Positions 1 through 9,297 of a stretch of DNA of 22,474 nt are shown piece after piece. The notes below the pieces were generated by a model. It ran no database searches. It saw only the letters and a program-made list of their open reading frames with translations, and was not told the DNA's origin. Location of the stretch: NCBI GenBank assembly GCA_001275005.1, contig JWZX01002831.1, positions 1-22,474 on the forward strand, written 5' to 3'. The position numbers and the translations under genes were made by a program. This DNA is from Chrysochromulina tobinii. Its lineage: Eukaryota > Haptophyta > Prymnesiales > Chrysochromulinaceae. How positions within the stretch are numbered: position 1 is the stretch's first letter; each line of letters starts with the position of its first letter.

Positions 1-648
1 GGCGGCGGCGGCGAGGTGGGCGCGGAGGCACTCTCGAAGCGCGCAGCCAAGCGCCAACGAAAACGAGAGCTCGCGGAGGCGGCGGCGATCGCTGCGCAGC
101 CGATCGCATCCGGCTTTGGGCACAGGCTACTCGTGCAGATGGGGTGGGGCGGCACGGGTACCCCCCTGCAAGAGGGCGGCATCGCCAGCCCCGTCGCTGC
201 TGTAGGCTACGGCGGTGGCGGTGGCGGCACCGCGGCGCTGGCGGCGGCGGGGGGCGGTGGGAAGCATCGGGGGTTGGGGCTGGGTGCCGAGGCCGAGGGC
301 GCTCTCGAGGTGCTGTCGACGGCCGAGGTGGAGGCGGCCGATTCCCACAGGGCGCTTTCCCGCAATGAATTCCCACAGGGCGCTCTCGATGTGGAGGCGA
401 CCGAGGCGGCCGATGGTCACGGCGGGAGCAGCAACAGCAAGCGCCAGCGCCGGCAGAAGGAGCCGACGGCGGCCATCACGACACGCATCCCCGCCGCCGA
501 GGCCGTGGACGATCCGTGGCTCGCGATGCCGCGGATGTGGCGCGTCGAGCTGCGGATGGCGACGCCGAGCGACGAGATCGACGTGCGGAGGGCGCTCGAG
601 AAGACGCGCGGCGTCGCCGAGGTGCTCCGCGCTGAGCCGGTCGATTAA
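1..648 (+). CDS. 3' part of an unrecognised low-complexity protein (5' partial)
   Basis: The frame is open from the first base of the window to a TAA at 646-648, giving 215 visible residues. No ATG lies near the left edge, so the true start is probably outside the window. The visible N-terminal part is basic and helical (SKRAAKRQRKRELAEAAA), followed by Gly/Ala-rich sequence with a poly-Gly run. A short duplicated segment comes next, then a second basic stretch (NSKRQRRQKE). The C-terminal 50 residues are the most protein-like part (WLAMPRMWRVELRMATPSDEIDVRRALEK). The basic patches would suit a nuclear protein, but that is only a guess. I do not recognise a family. The region is very GC-rich, so several frames are open by chance; this frame is chosen for its balanced C-terminal composition and clean stop. 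Confidence 0.45.
   Translation, partial: GGGGEVGAEALSKRAAKRQRKRELAEAAAIAAQPIASGFGHRLLVQMGWGGTGTPLQEGGIASPVAAVGYGGGGGGTAALAAAGGGGKHRGLGLGAEAEGALEVLSTAEVEAADSHRALSRNEFPQGALDVEATEAADGHGGSSNSKRQRRQKEPTAAITTRIPAAEAVDDPWLAMPRMWRVELRMATPSDEIDVRRALEKTRGVAEVLRAEPVD
341..384 (+). repeat. 16-bp direct repeat, 28-bp period, inside the first gene
   Basis: ATTCCCACAGGGCGCT occurs at 341-356 and again at 369-384. The period of 28 bp is not a multiple of three, so the two copies are read in different frames (DSHRAL and EFPQGAL). This looks like a recent local duplication in a low-complexity coding region. Confidence 0.85.
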
Positions 649-983
649 AGGAGAAGGAATAAAATTGCAACTTCTTTGAGAAAGGGTCAGTTGAATCGAC
701 ACACAAGGTACCGACCAGCCACTACCACGCAACTTCTTTGCAATAGAGAATAGTTGTGGGCTGCGCACGGATTGACTCTTATAGCGTGATTTTCCCCGCG
801 GGGCTTGTTTGTCTTTTGGGTGAAGCTCCAGGATCATTACATGTAGGCTCCCCCAGTGCCCCCCCCGGAGTCTGCAGTGGACCTTCGTGCACGTTTCAAA
901 GTGCAGTTTCCGAGTTTCAGAGCTGACCTTTTCGCGAACTCGAAGTTCCTCGCATTTGGTTGCTTGTGGCTTGGTCTCAAAGG
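649..983. other. Intergenic gap, no gene seen
   Basis: This is a lower-GC spacer between two same-strand genes. It carries a 12-bp near-tandem motif, GCAACTTCTTTG, at about 664 and again at about 730. It probably holds the 3' UTR of the first gene and the promoter or 5' UTR of the PDZ gene. Short frames on both strands here have no recognisable protein character. Confidence 0.5.
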
Positions 984-1841
984 ATGGAGGCGGTTGTGCT
1001 GCCCTGGAACGTGGCGACCCCACCGAAGCAGCGACGACTAGGGCATCGAAGATGCCGCCCCTATGTGCCTTGCATCGACGCTCATGCCGTCTCGTTTGGT
1101 GAACGGCAGCGGCAATGCCAGCAAGATCTTGAGGAGGCCATCCAGAATTCACAAGCGGTACGTGAGCAGACCAAACCTATAACAAGGGCGTGTAAGGAGG
1201 GCGTGGGACGCCAGACGCTGGTACCAGCGCAGAAGCTATCGACCCGTCGGTGGTGCCAACACTGGGTGACCACACTAGAGGCCGCCGTGAGCGACGGCAT
1301 AGAAGTTGACCTGCCAGATAGCTTGCTGCTCTCAGGAGTGCAGCGCATACTCGAGATCGAGAGGCTAGCAAAGCAAGCAAGAGCGGACACAGGGCATGTG
1401 CTAAGCAAAACCCTAACCATTCAACTCGCTCCAGACGACAAGGTCGGCATGACCGTGAACGACTTCAACGAGGTGGTCGCGGTGGATCCCTTATCGCCGG
1501 CGGCCAAGGCGGGCGTCGACGCCGGCGACCTGATCCTCTCAGTCGATGAAGTTGAGTGCACAGAGGGTGTCACCGTGGCCAAGTTGTGGATGGATGGTGC
1601 TTGCCGTCCCGTCCGCAAGCTTCGCATCACCCGGGTTTCCAGGCCTACACCCGCACCGCCGTTGGCTCGATGGCTGTGCCGATGGCTGTGCCGTCGGATG
1701 TTATGCACAGAGCCGCTCGCGCCAGTGAGACCCCCGCCGCACCAATCGAAGGTTAGCTGCCCTAACCTCCAAGACATTGAGGAAAAGGCTGAGGGAGAGG
1801 CCTGCAAACCACTTCAGTTCCCCGGGGCGGCGCTTTGGTAG
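984..1841 (+). CDS. PDZ-domain protein
   Basis: The predicted product is 285 aa from the first in-frame ATG at 984; the frame extends a little upstream but has no earlier ATG. A single PDZ domain spans about residues 142-218. Its signature is a GMTVNDF carboxylate-binding-loop-like stretch, then EVVAVDPLSPAAKAG and DAGDLILSVDEVE, the usual beta2/alpha1/beta3 pattern of PDZ folds. PDZ domains bind C-terminal peptides and act as scaffolds or in regulated proteases; no protease domain is visible here. The N-terminal half is partly helical (RQRQCQQDLEEAIQNSQ) with no known domain. The C-terminal tail is Pro/Arg-rich and includes a DNA duplication (GATGGCTGTGCC twice near 1670) encoding repeated RWLCRWLCRR. 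The first 40 residues are low quality, so the real start may be an upstream exon. It converges on the gene at 2114. Confidence 0.6.
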   Translation: MEAVVLPWNVATPPKQRRLGHRRCRPYVPCIDAHAVSFGERQRQCQQDLEEAIQNSQAVREQTKPITRACKEGVGRQTLVPAQKLSTRRWCQHWVTTLEAAVSDGIEVDLPDSLLLSGVQRILEIERLAKQARADTGHVLSKTLTIQLAPDDKVGMTVNDFNEVVAVDPLSPAAKAGVDAGDLILSVDEVECTEGVTVAKLWMDGACRPVRKLRITRVSRPTPAPPLARWLCRWLCRRMLCTEPLAPVRPPPHQSKVSCPNLQDIEEKAEGEACKPLQFPGAALW

Positions 1842-2113
1842 AGACTAGAGTCGGGGCTGCTTTTGTAATTTACCCTGCCGTTACCAAACTGGGAAGATGA
1901 AGATGATGAGAGTGGAAACTAAATGAAAAAACGCAGAGCGGAGTTTCGCATAACCATGCCATGTACTGCTGATTTGAAGAGCTACGGCTAGTATCCATTA
2001 GAAAAGATGAGGTCCGCGCGTGGACACGAGATACCCGTGTACAGAAACACACACTTCTCGTTTCCATCTTTAAACACTAGGTTGTCTGTTCGCTTCGTCC
2101 GATGCATTTGTCG

Positions 2114-5100
2114 TTAGACCGCGCCGGCTTGGCCCTTGGCGCCGGGCACGCCCTCGAGAAAGTGGTAGACGCCATGCACGGATTTTCCCATCTTCAGCGG
2201 ATCCCCCCTGATATAAGGACCTCCACCTGGCGCAGGACCGCGATTCCATGCCGCCTCCGCAGCCTCGTAGGCTGCCCGGATGGAGAAGGACTTTCGATGC
2301 GCCTCCAGCTCCTTACCGATGAACTCATAGAAGCCCTTTGCAAAGGTGGCGGCGGCGGAGTCCTCGACGGGCGTCGAGTAGGCGATGACCGAGATGTGCG
2401 GGAAGCGCTGGTGGAGCGGCAAGGCGAGCGATTCGTACATCGAGCACGCATTCAGAAAGATGCACTCGAGCGAGTTCTTGATGGGCGTGAGCTTGGCGAT
2501 GAGCTCGATGAACCGTTGCGAATCGAGCTCCATCGCGCGCCCGTCATCATCATCGCCAATAAAGAGCAGCTTGCCCCTCGCGCTCGCCCCCTCGCCGTGG
2601 CCCGAAAAGTGAAGGATGCGGGGCGACAGTCCCACGTCGGAGGCGCCCTTGCCAAACAGGACCTCCTCGACATCCTTCAGGCGCGCCGCCGGGCGCACAT
2701 CACGCTCCGTATGATGGATTGCAAGCATAGTCTCGCGCATCTCCTTATCGAGATTGAGTTGCTGCACCCGTACCTTCTTCTTCTGATTCGGATCGCCCTC
2801 ACGGTCGCGTACGGCGTACATGGGTGCGCAGTAGATGCCGAGCAGTGTGACAGTCTGCATCTCGCGCGTCGACTTCGAAGGCCGAAAGAAGGATTTCTGC
2901 AGGTGGCACAGGCATTGTGTGGGGCAATCGTTGGTATACTCAGTCGCACTCGGTCGCACTCGGTCGCACTCGGCTGCCGTCAGCGGTCGCACTCGCCTGC
3001 AGTAAATCGCGCAGGAGCACGCGCTCGTACGGATCGGCATGCAACATGCTCAGGAGGATCTCTCGCGCGCTCTCGCTCAGCTGCGACGCGTCCAGCCGCT
3101 GCTTGACGATCCCATCGACGATTTTGGCCTGTGTTTCCCACTCAGTGTCACGCACGCCGCCGAGCATCTCGACGGAATCGCCGCTGGAGTCGACTGTCCA
3201 AATTAGGAAACAAGGGCACGGCACAATCCGGGGTCTTTGGGTGAGAGGGCAGCAGGTCCAGGCAGAGGGCCGAGGGAGGCGAGGGATCGAGACCCGGTCA
3301 TTCACAGAGACTCTTGCCGCCTGTGAAGAGCTCGAAGAGCACGAGGCCGCATGCCCACACGTCGACGGCACGAGTCATCATCACGGGCTTGTTGTTCTGC
3401 CTCGCGTAGGCCACTTCGGGGGAGACGTACTCGGGCGTGTAGTTGGGCATAGAATGCTCCGTGTTCTCTTCGACGACTGAGTCGTAGTCGATCAGCCGGA
3501 TTTGATCGGCGATCCGCAGAAAGTGCTGTAGCTTGATGTCCGTGTGCACTTTCATACAGTTCTCATGTAGGGCGTTCACACACTGGAGCAGCTGCCACGC
3601 ATCCGCGCGCTGGTACATGCCGTGCTCGTCGTTCTTGCGAACCTTTGAGATGCTCTCCCCCTTCTCGAGGACGAGCACTCGCTTCCCCTGATGAGGTGGC
3701 TCATTGCATATGAAGTGGTCGAGCAACTGCGGCGCCGTCGATGGCGACTTCTTGTTGAGATCTTCCAGCGTCTTCACCTCGAGCTCGCCCATGGCGAGGC
3801 TTTCAGTCACCTTCACGGCGACGGCCTTGCCGGTCACCAAGTCGTCGGCGATCGCCACGCGCTTCGCATTCGTCACATACTTGGTCAATAAATAAGTGTC
3901 CTTGAACAGCGTACCCGTGCTCACGGCGCCCGGCGCGCGTCGTAGCGCGTCCTGCACCTCGCGCAGGTCGTCGAGCCAATCAATCTTGTCGCGTCCCTGG
4001 CGCAGGAGTATCTGCGCCACTCTCGATTCCGGCCCGGGCACTTCGAGGTGCGTGTGTTTGAGGATGATGAGGCACACCTCGCGATGGTGCTGGGACGGTC
4101 CGGCGAACAGGGCAGTGAGTGGCCACCCGAGGCAATCCGTGGCACGGCACTCGGGGGCTCATAGGCAATCGGTGGCTCTGAGCGAGCATGCAAGAGCAAT
4201 CACCTTCGACGGCCCGGCGAAGATGGCCGCCTCGAGCGCGTTCAGGCACAGGCGCGATTCGCCGTCGGAAGAGGCCGACGGGAGGTCCTCGAAGGAGGAT
4301 GCATGCTGGCTCGAGACCGAGCGTGAGAGCGAGAGCGGCAGCGGCTCAGCGATGCTTCCGAGGCTCTCGTGCCCCGAGCTCGACCTGCGTCTGCTCTTGC
4401 TGAAGCTCTGATCGCGTCGCGGCATGGTCGACTCTCCCTCGCCCTCCGGGGCCACCGACTTGACTGTCTGATCGTCGGGGTCGAGGTTAAGGATCACCCG
4501 CTGCTTCTCAATGTCGCTCTCCTGAAGGCACCAGCATCGGCAATCCGTGTTCATCAGTCGCAATCCACGGCAATCCGTGCCCAATCAGTCGCAATCCGCG
4601 GCAATCTGTGCCCATCAGTCGCAATCCGCGGCAATCCGTGCCCATCAGTCGCAATCCGCGGCAATCTGTGCCAAGCACCTGTACGAGTTCCTTGTCGAAG
4701 AGCGTACGCACAATCGCCGTGATGCCCGCCTGGCATGCGGCCACGAGGAGGGACGCGCCATTCTTGGCGCGCGCGGCCAAGAGCGCGTCGGTCATGGGCT
4801 TATCCTCGCTGTGGAGCACCAGGCACACGCAGCGTGCGATCAGCCGATTGGATGCCTCGGCCTCCTCCTCGGAACGACTCTCTTGCTCGGGAGCGAGCAT
4901 CGCGAGGGTCACTTGGGCCGCGAGCGTGCGTGCCACGCCCTCACTCAGCAGCGGCTGGTCGGTCTCCACGTCGTAGTACCACAACGGCGCGCTACGAGTG
5001 ACGAAACTCGGCTCCTTCGCCTTCGCGCCCTTTGCCCGCTCCGCCCTTTCGGCCTTCGCCACGGCCTTCGCCTTGGCCTCCAGCAGCAGCGGCTCGTGCT

Positions 5101-8014
5101 GATCGTGCTCTGCGGCCGCGGCACGCACCGCCTTCTCGTCGGCCTCGGTCCATTTGGGCAGGAAGAGTTGGAGGGTGGGCAAGTCGCTGAAGCAGTTCGC
5201 CTCGTGCTTCTCAAAGGTGGCCATCACTGGCGCTGCGTCGGGCGCGAGCTCAGGATGGCGCACCGTCCCACGGAGCAGGAGCTGCGGGTGCAGCAGCAGC
5301 TGCGCCACGAGGAGCTCCACGAGCGTGACGCGGAACTGCCAGTCGCTCGAGCGCAGCAAATAGCATTGGTACGCCCGTTGGCAAGGAGTGAGCCCAAAAT
5401 AATCTCGCCACTCGAGGATCTTTCGCAGCTCGGCACGGAGCTCGGCGAGCTTCGTCTTCGTCATGTCCTTCAGCTCGACCGTCGAGGGGAGCAGCTTCCA
5501 AATCTTGTCCAGGTCGGCGTACATCACATCCCAATGCAGCTGCGAGTGCGAGCGCTCGGCGCGCGCAGCTCTGGGATCATCCTTCAATGAGTCGCCACGG
5601 CCTACGGGCCGGCGCATGCCGCCGTCAACGCTGTCGCCAACACCGCCCGGCAGATCGCCGCCAACGCCGGCGCTGGCGCCGACGCCGACGCCGTGACTGC
5701 TGCTCCCGTCCGCGCCGCCCGGGCCCTCCGCAGCGCACCCGGGGAGCTGGAGCTTCACACCAAGCTGCTTCACACCAAACGACGAGGGACGAGCGCGTGC
5801 CGCTGGGCTGGCCGGTATGCTGGCCGGTATGCTGGGCTCCGCCTGGGCTCCACGCCACAGTGATCGCCACCGTGATCGCGGGTGGTCCTTCCAAGCCGGG
5901 CACTCGTAAGCCAGCAACTCCTCAATGTCCGCGGCTTTGGGTAACGAGTCCTGCGCGCCTTCCTTCGAGCACGAGATGACCGCAGCCGCGTGTGCCCAGA
6001 GTAAGCAGCGGATGTTCGAGTGGCCCAGCACCGCTGCGGCAATGAACCCTCCAACGAAGGCGTCGGCCGCACCAATGTTGTCCTTCACCATGTGCTTCGA
6101 TCGCGGGACTACAAGGAGCTCGTCACGCTCCGCGAGCATGCCGCCAGCGCCAGCGCCCTCCTCGTCGTCTTCGCCCTCCTCGCCGCCGCCCTCTGTGATC
6201 GGGCTCGAGGCCGGGCGCGCGAGCGAGCTCATGAGGGCACGATCGAACGAGGTCTGCTGGACGAGGATCCGCTGGGGGCGCGTGGCCACTACGGCCGGGT
6301 CCGCCGCTCGTGGGTTGCCCACCACTACGGCCGTCGGATCCCACCCGACCTTCTTGGTGGCGCCAAACACTGCGCCCGTTTGGGCCCTGTGTCCGCCGCC
6401 GGCACCGGCGCCGCGCCACCGGCCGTTGCCCAGCCACGAATGGCCGCGTCGCTCGCGGAACACGTGCGCGATCGGGCAGGTGATCACGACGGCGCTCAGC
6501 TCCGCCCACTTGGAGAGGATCTCGTCGGCGGCCATCTCGGCGTCCGCGAGCGTCACAACCCGGCGGGCGACCCAGTTCAGAAGGTTGGGCGCGTCGTGCC
6601 CGTCGAGGAAGAGTATGTCGACGGATCGCGAGCCGAGGATGCGAAGTGCCGTATCGAGCGACTCAGAGCCCATGCGCAGAGGGGCCGCTCGGAAGGCGAT
6701 CGTCACGCCGTGCTCATTGGCCGCCTCGATGGCTTTGAGCATCACCTCCGCACGGAGCTCGAGCTGCAGCAGCAGCAGCGGGCCCGACGGATGCGGGCCG
6801 GCATTGGGAGTGCCTGGCACCGCGCCGCTCGGCTTCTGTGCCGCCGCGAAGATGGCGCGAGCGTGCTGCAGCTCGACGAGCCCCACCTCGTAGTTCGCCT
6901 CCGGGCACGTGACGGTGTACTTGACGGTGCCTTTCCCCCGGTGGCCTACGATTTGAACGGCAGTCCCCGTGTTTATCTCCTTCTCGACCGGCACGAAGCG
7001 GCGCTCCTTGCCGTCGCGACACGCCACGCGCACGAAGCAGTTGGAGCCCAAGCCGCCGCCGCCGCCGCCGCCGCCGCCGTCCGCTCCACCAAGATTCCAC
7101 TCGTCGAACTCCTGCTGCGTGATCTGGACGTTCTTCTCGGTGCTCGAGTCGAAACGCTCCCCAAGCACCTCCGCGAGCTTTGGGTGCTCGAGCAGTTGCC
7201 CCTTGCCCTCTACGTCGACCATCTTCCACTCGAGGCCGCGCGTGGCGGCGCGAGCGGCGGCGGCGGCGCCCTCCTCGGTGGCGCCACCGCGCACGGAGGC
7301 CGAGTGCACCGTGTTGCGCCGCAGCTCCTGCTTGAGGGAGTAGCCGAGGTCGTCGTTTCCCACGCGGCCCACGAGCGCCGTCTTCACGCCTAGGCGCGCG
7401 ATCGCGACCGCCTCGTTCATCCCCTTGCCGCCGGGCTGGTGCGAGAGCGATCCAAAGTCGCTCGAGTCCAGAGTTGGCCACTCGCCCATCGCGCGCGCCT
7501 TGATGTCCATGTTGATCGAGCCGAAGACCACCACGTCGATGTCCTCGATCTTCACATCGATGGCCTCTTCGGGCACGCTGTAGTCGGTGGCGGCGCTGCT
7601 GCCGCTGTCCATGCGATGCATTTCGGCTTCCGACCTGCCACTTGACCGACTCGACCAGCGCGAGATCGGGAGTGCGCGCGTGGCTTTCTTGAAGGATGGG
7701 CGCCGCGCGATCGAGAGTGCGCGTGTGACCCGCTGGGAGGATGGGCTGGAGCCACTTGTGTCGCTCGGGCCGGCCTCTGCAAGCGTCAAATAAGGCCTCT
7801 CTGGCGTCTCGTCAACCTCCGTGTTCGCCATCATAGCTGCTGCACTGGGCGCTGGCCGCTCCTCCACGATCAGCCGCGAGCATGTGAGCAGCGGCACGAC
7901 CCACTGCACGAAGCCGAGGAACCACCGGTCAAGCAGCGCTCCAATCCCCGTCGTTGTGGCCAGTCCGGTGAGCGCCCCAACTCGTCTCGACAGCTGCTGC
8001 CAGAGCGACGTCAT
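2114..8014 (-). CDS. PfkB-like / ankyrin-like / protein kinase / CHAT protease fusion protein, 5 exons
   Basis: Spliced product 1805 aa. Exons (minus strand): 8014-4679, 4521-4204, 4089-3306, 3193-2997, 2896-2114; every junction keeps phase. ATG at 8014 is the first ATG in a longer open frame. Residues 30-50 are hydrophobic, a possible membrane anchor. A PfkB/ribokinase-like fold (about 161-700) has VVVFGSINMD, PGGKGMNEAVAIARLG, an NTGTAV strand and DNIGAADAF (Asp651 as candidate catalytic base); two long insertions split it. Residues 702-1080 match nothing I know. Weak ankyrin-like units lie near 1085-1112 and 1206-1230. The kinase domain (about 1285-1535) has VAVKV (Lys1311), VHTDIKLQHF (Asp1402), IDYD (Asp1419), SPE and DVWACGLVLFELF. 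The C-terminal CHAT domain (about 1557-1790) has HFSGHG (His1645) and FLNACS (Cys1696), the expected His-Cys dyad. Family knowledge: CHAT proteases often work as triggered effectors. That kinase and sugar-kinase parts gate the protease is inference. Splitting into two genes is possible but less likely, since exon frames join cleanly. Confidence 0.7.
2897..2996 (-). other. GC-AG intron between kinase and CHAT exons
   Basis: The exon ends ...GATTTACTGCAG and the intron starts GCGAGT; it ends CCACCTGCAG before AAATCC. Phase is 0 on both sides. No GT donor gives an in-frame join. The 100-nt intron carries GAGTGCGACC units: one overlaps the donor, and three more are in tandem (plus-strand 2941-2971). 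It links the kinase C-lobe (RVLLRDLLQ) to the CHAT exon (KSFFRPSK). Confidence 0.7.
3194..3305 (-). other. 112-nt GT-AG intron inside the kinase domain
   Basis: Donor CTCT|GTGAAT and acceptor CTAATTTGGACAG|TCGAC, with a branch-like CTAAT and a pyrimidine-rich stretch. The phase-1 join restores GGKSLF-DSSGD at the end of the kinase large lobe. Confidence 0.8.
4090..4203 (-). other. 114-nt intron with flanking near-repeat, removes an in-frame TGA
   Basis: Donor TCGAAG|GTGATT and acceptor CCGTCCCAG|CACCAT, phase 0. Splicing joins NALEAAIFAGPSK to HHREVCLIILKH, a good ankyrin-like helix pair. Without splicing, a TGA at 4159-4161 interrupts the frame. The last 18 nt of the upstream exon and the last 18 nt of the intron are near-identical (TTCGCCGG-R-CCGTC...AG). 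Confidence 0.65.
4522..4678 (-). other. 157-nt GT-AG intron filled with 30-bp tandem repeats
   Basis: Donor GTACAG|GTGCTT and acceptor GTGCCTTCAG|GAGAGC, phase 0, joining DKELVQ to ESDIEKQR. The reading frame runs on into the repeats for about 50 codons before a stop, which makes the upstream exon look longer than it is. Confidence 0.7.
4540..4672 (+). repeat. 30-bp minisatellite, about 4.4 copies, within an intron
   Basis: The unit is GCAATCCGCGGCAATCCGTG followed by CCCATCAGTC. Copies differ by A/G and C/T changes, and one copy has an extra A (CCCAATCAGTC). Within each unit the GCAATCCG core is itself doubled. Related GGCAATCCGTGGC and GGCAATCGGTGGC cores appear at about 4132 and 4163 in the neighbouring intron. 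Confidence 0.9.
7059..7080 (-). repeat. Poly-glycine coding trinucleotide run
   Basis: A CCG/GGC trinucleotide run encodes a poly-Gly stretch inside the first PfkB insertion, just before GLGSNCFVRVAC. It is likely length-variable and marks a flexible linker. Confidence 0.75.
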
Positions 8015-8034
8015 CGTACACGCAGAAGTGTATA

Positions 8035-8058
8035 GACTTGACTTGACTTGACAGAAGT
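8035..8058 (+). repeat. GACTT pentamer repeat followed by TGACAGAAGT, just upstream of the fusion gene
   Basis: GACTTGACTTGACTTGAC spans 8035-8052 and is followed by AGAAGTTCAG. It lies 21 nt upstream of the ATG of the minus-strand fusion gene, so probably in its 5' UTR. The same pentamer and the 10-mer TGACAGAAGT recur at 9266-9308. Confidence 0.75.
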
Positions 8059-8205
8059 TCAGTGCTGCTGCTGTGAAACACACGACGCGCACACTCTCCG
8101 GACCCCCAAGCACGAGGGCCTCTATCGCTATGGACGGAGGTGTGGCCGACACAACCTGGTTACACAGGCCGTTAATCGGCAGAAGGTGGGGGCGAGGCAA
8201 CCACC

Positions 8206-9189
8206 TCACCACCAAAGAGTAATCTGATAGTACGGACCGCTGTTCGCGGCAGCGGCCGCTGCGGCAGCGCGGACGCGCGAGCGCCTCGGTGCCGGTACGC
8301 CTGCTAGCAGCAGTGTAACCTTTTTCTCATACGCCGCGCGTGCAGCCTCCTGCAGCCGCGAGCGTCCCGCTGCCACGGCCGCGCGCCTTGCGTGCGGCGG
8401 TGGTGGCAGTGGCGGAGGCGTCGGTTGTGGTGGTGGAGCCAGCTGTGGTAGTGGTGGCGCGGGCGGTGGCTGGGATAGCAGCGGTGGTGGCAGTGGCGGT
8501 GTCGTCGGTGGTGGTGGCGCCAGCGGTGGTGGTGGTGGCGGGGCAGATGGGTATCCTAGGCCCGGTTGGTAAGATACGGCACTCCTGAACACGAACGGTG
8601 GTGTCGGCATCGGTGGTTGTGGCATCGGTGGTGGTGGTGGCTTCGACGGTGGTGCGGGCATCGACGGTGGCGGCGGTGAATCCATCAGGAGATCCTCTGT
8701 GTGCTCTTCTGGCCACTGGATGTTGTGAGCGCTGGGCGGTACGTGCTGCAGAAGAGGTTCTGGGGTTGGCATGGACAGTGGCGGTGTCGGTGGCGGTGGT
8801 GTCGACGGCGGTGGTGGAAGTGGCGGCGACGAGTGGGTGGCGGAAGCAGCATCGTTCTGCTGCTGCTGGAAAACGTTCTGCTGCTGCTGGAAAAGGAATT
8901 GCCGGAACTGCTGGAGGTTGCGCGGAAGCGTGCCAGACGGAGTCGGCAGAGCTTCGTGTTGGTTGGCGCCAGCCAGGCCCGGCGGCATGTTGATCGTCGC
9001 GAAGGAGCTCGTGCCAGCAGGCATGCTCGAGGCAAGAGCGGTAGCACTAGGAGGGTCCCAGCCGCGCGGGGAAATGCCAAACGGGGTCGATGGAGATGCG
9101 GATTGGTTGGGGTCGGTCAGGCCTGACGGTGGGAGCGGGTTGGTGCGGGTGCCCGGAGAGAAGGCGGTGAATTGGTCGAGCGGCGGCAT
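8206..9189 (-). CDS. Proline/glutamine-rich low-complexity protein
   Basis: A single open frame of 327 aa from ATG at 9189 to a stop at 8206. The N-terminal third is Ser/Pro/Thr-rich. Residues about 95-115 are glutamine-rich, with a duplicated VFQQQQN-type unit encoded by a 21-bp repeat near 8868-8905. The middle is dominated by polyproline tracts (PPPP runs alternating with Met, Ala, Thr), and a basic Ala-rich C-terminal helix (RSRLQEAARAAYEKKVTLLL) follows. Such polyproline tracts bind SH3, WW or profilin-type partners in other proteins, but no WH2, FH2 or other diagnostic domain is seen. Its stop is 191 bp upstream of the fusion gene's ATG, and its start faces the GH3 gene across a hairpin-containing spacer. 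The long frame could partly reflect codon bias; the balanced start region and the QQQQN repeats favour a real gene. Confidence 0.5.
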   Translation of the reverse strand: MPPLDQFTAFSPGTRTNPLPPSGLTDPNQSASPSTPFGISPRGWDPPSATALASSMPAGTSSFATINMPPGLAGANQHEALPTPSGTLPRNLQQFRQFLFQQQQNVFQQQQNDAASATHSSPPLPPPPSTPPPPTPPLSMPTPEPLLQHVPPSAHNIQWPEEHTEDLLMDSPPPPSMPAPPSKPPPPPMPQPPMPTPPFVFRSAVSYQPGLGYPSAPPPPPPLAPPPPTTPPLPPPLLSQPPPAPPLPQLAPPPQPTPPPLPPPPHARRAAVAAGRSRLQEAARAAYEKKVTLLLAGVPAPRRSRVRAAAAAAAANSGPYYQITLWW

Positions 9190-9243
9190 GGCGTGGGCGG
9201 CGGAGTGTCGGGGACACGTGGACAGGGTCTCCCCCGTATGGGC

Positions 9244-9297
9244 TTCAGTTCAGTTCAGTTCAGTTGACTTGACTGAACTGAACTGAACTGAACTGAA
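9244..9297. repeat. Perfect 22-bp inverted repeat made of pentamers (hairpin) in a divergent spacer
   Basis: The left arm, 9244-9265, is (CAGTT)4 with a TT lead. The right arm, 9276-9297, is its exact reverse complement, part of (GAACT)5. The loop is GACTTGACTG. It sits between the divergent starts at 9189 (-) and 9445 (+), where it could form a stem in DNA or in either 5' UTR. TGACAGAAGT follows at 9299-9308. Confidence 0.95.

Noticed and set aside
127-1152. 341-aa open frame on the minus strand
   Set aside because: It crosses the first gene, the spacer and the start of the PDZ gene, begins in low-complexity GC-rich sequence and shows no domain. It looks like a chance frame from GC bias.
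4159-4161. In-frame TGA that could suggest selenocysteine or readthrough in the fusion gene
   Set aside because: TGA ends several other genes here (GH3, Rab6, FAD synthase), and a 114-nt intron removes it while restoring an ankyrin-like helix pair. No selenocysteine family resemblance is seen.
4540-4672. 30-bp repeats as a possible CRISPR array
   Set aside because: The copies are directly tandem with no unique spacers, lie in an intron and the genome is eukaryotic.
6020-7393. 457-aa plus-strand open frame opposite the PfkB-like exon
   Set aside because: The opposite strand has recognisable PfkB motifs; this frame has none and is Arg/Ala/His-rich.
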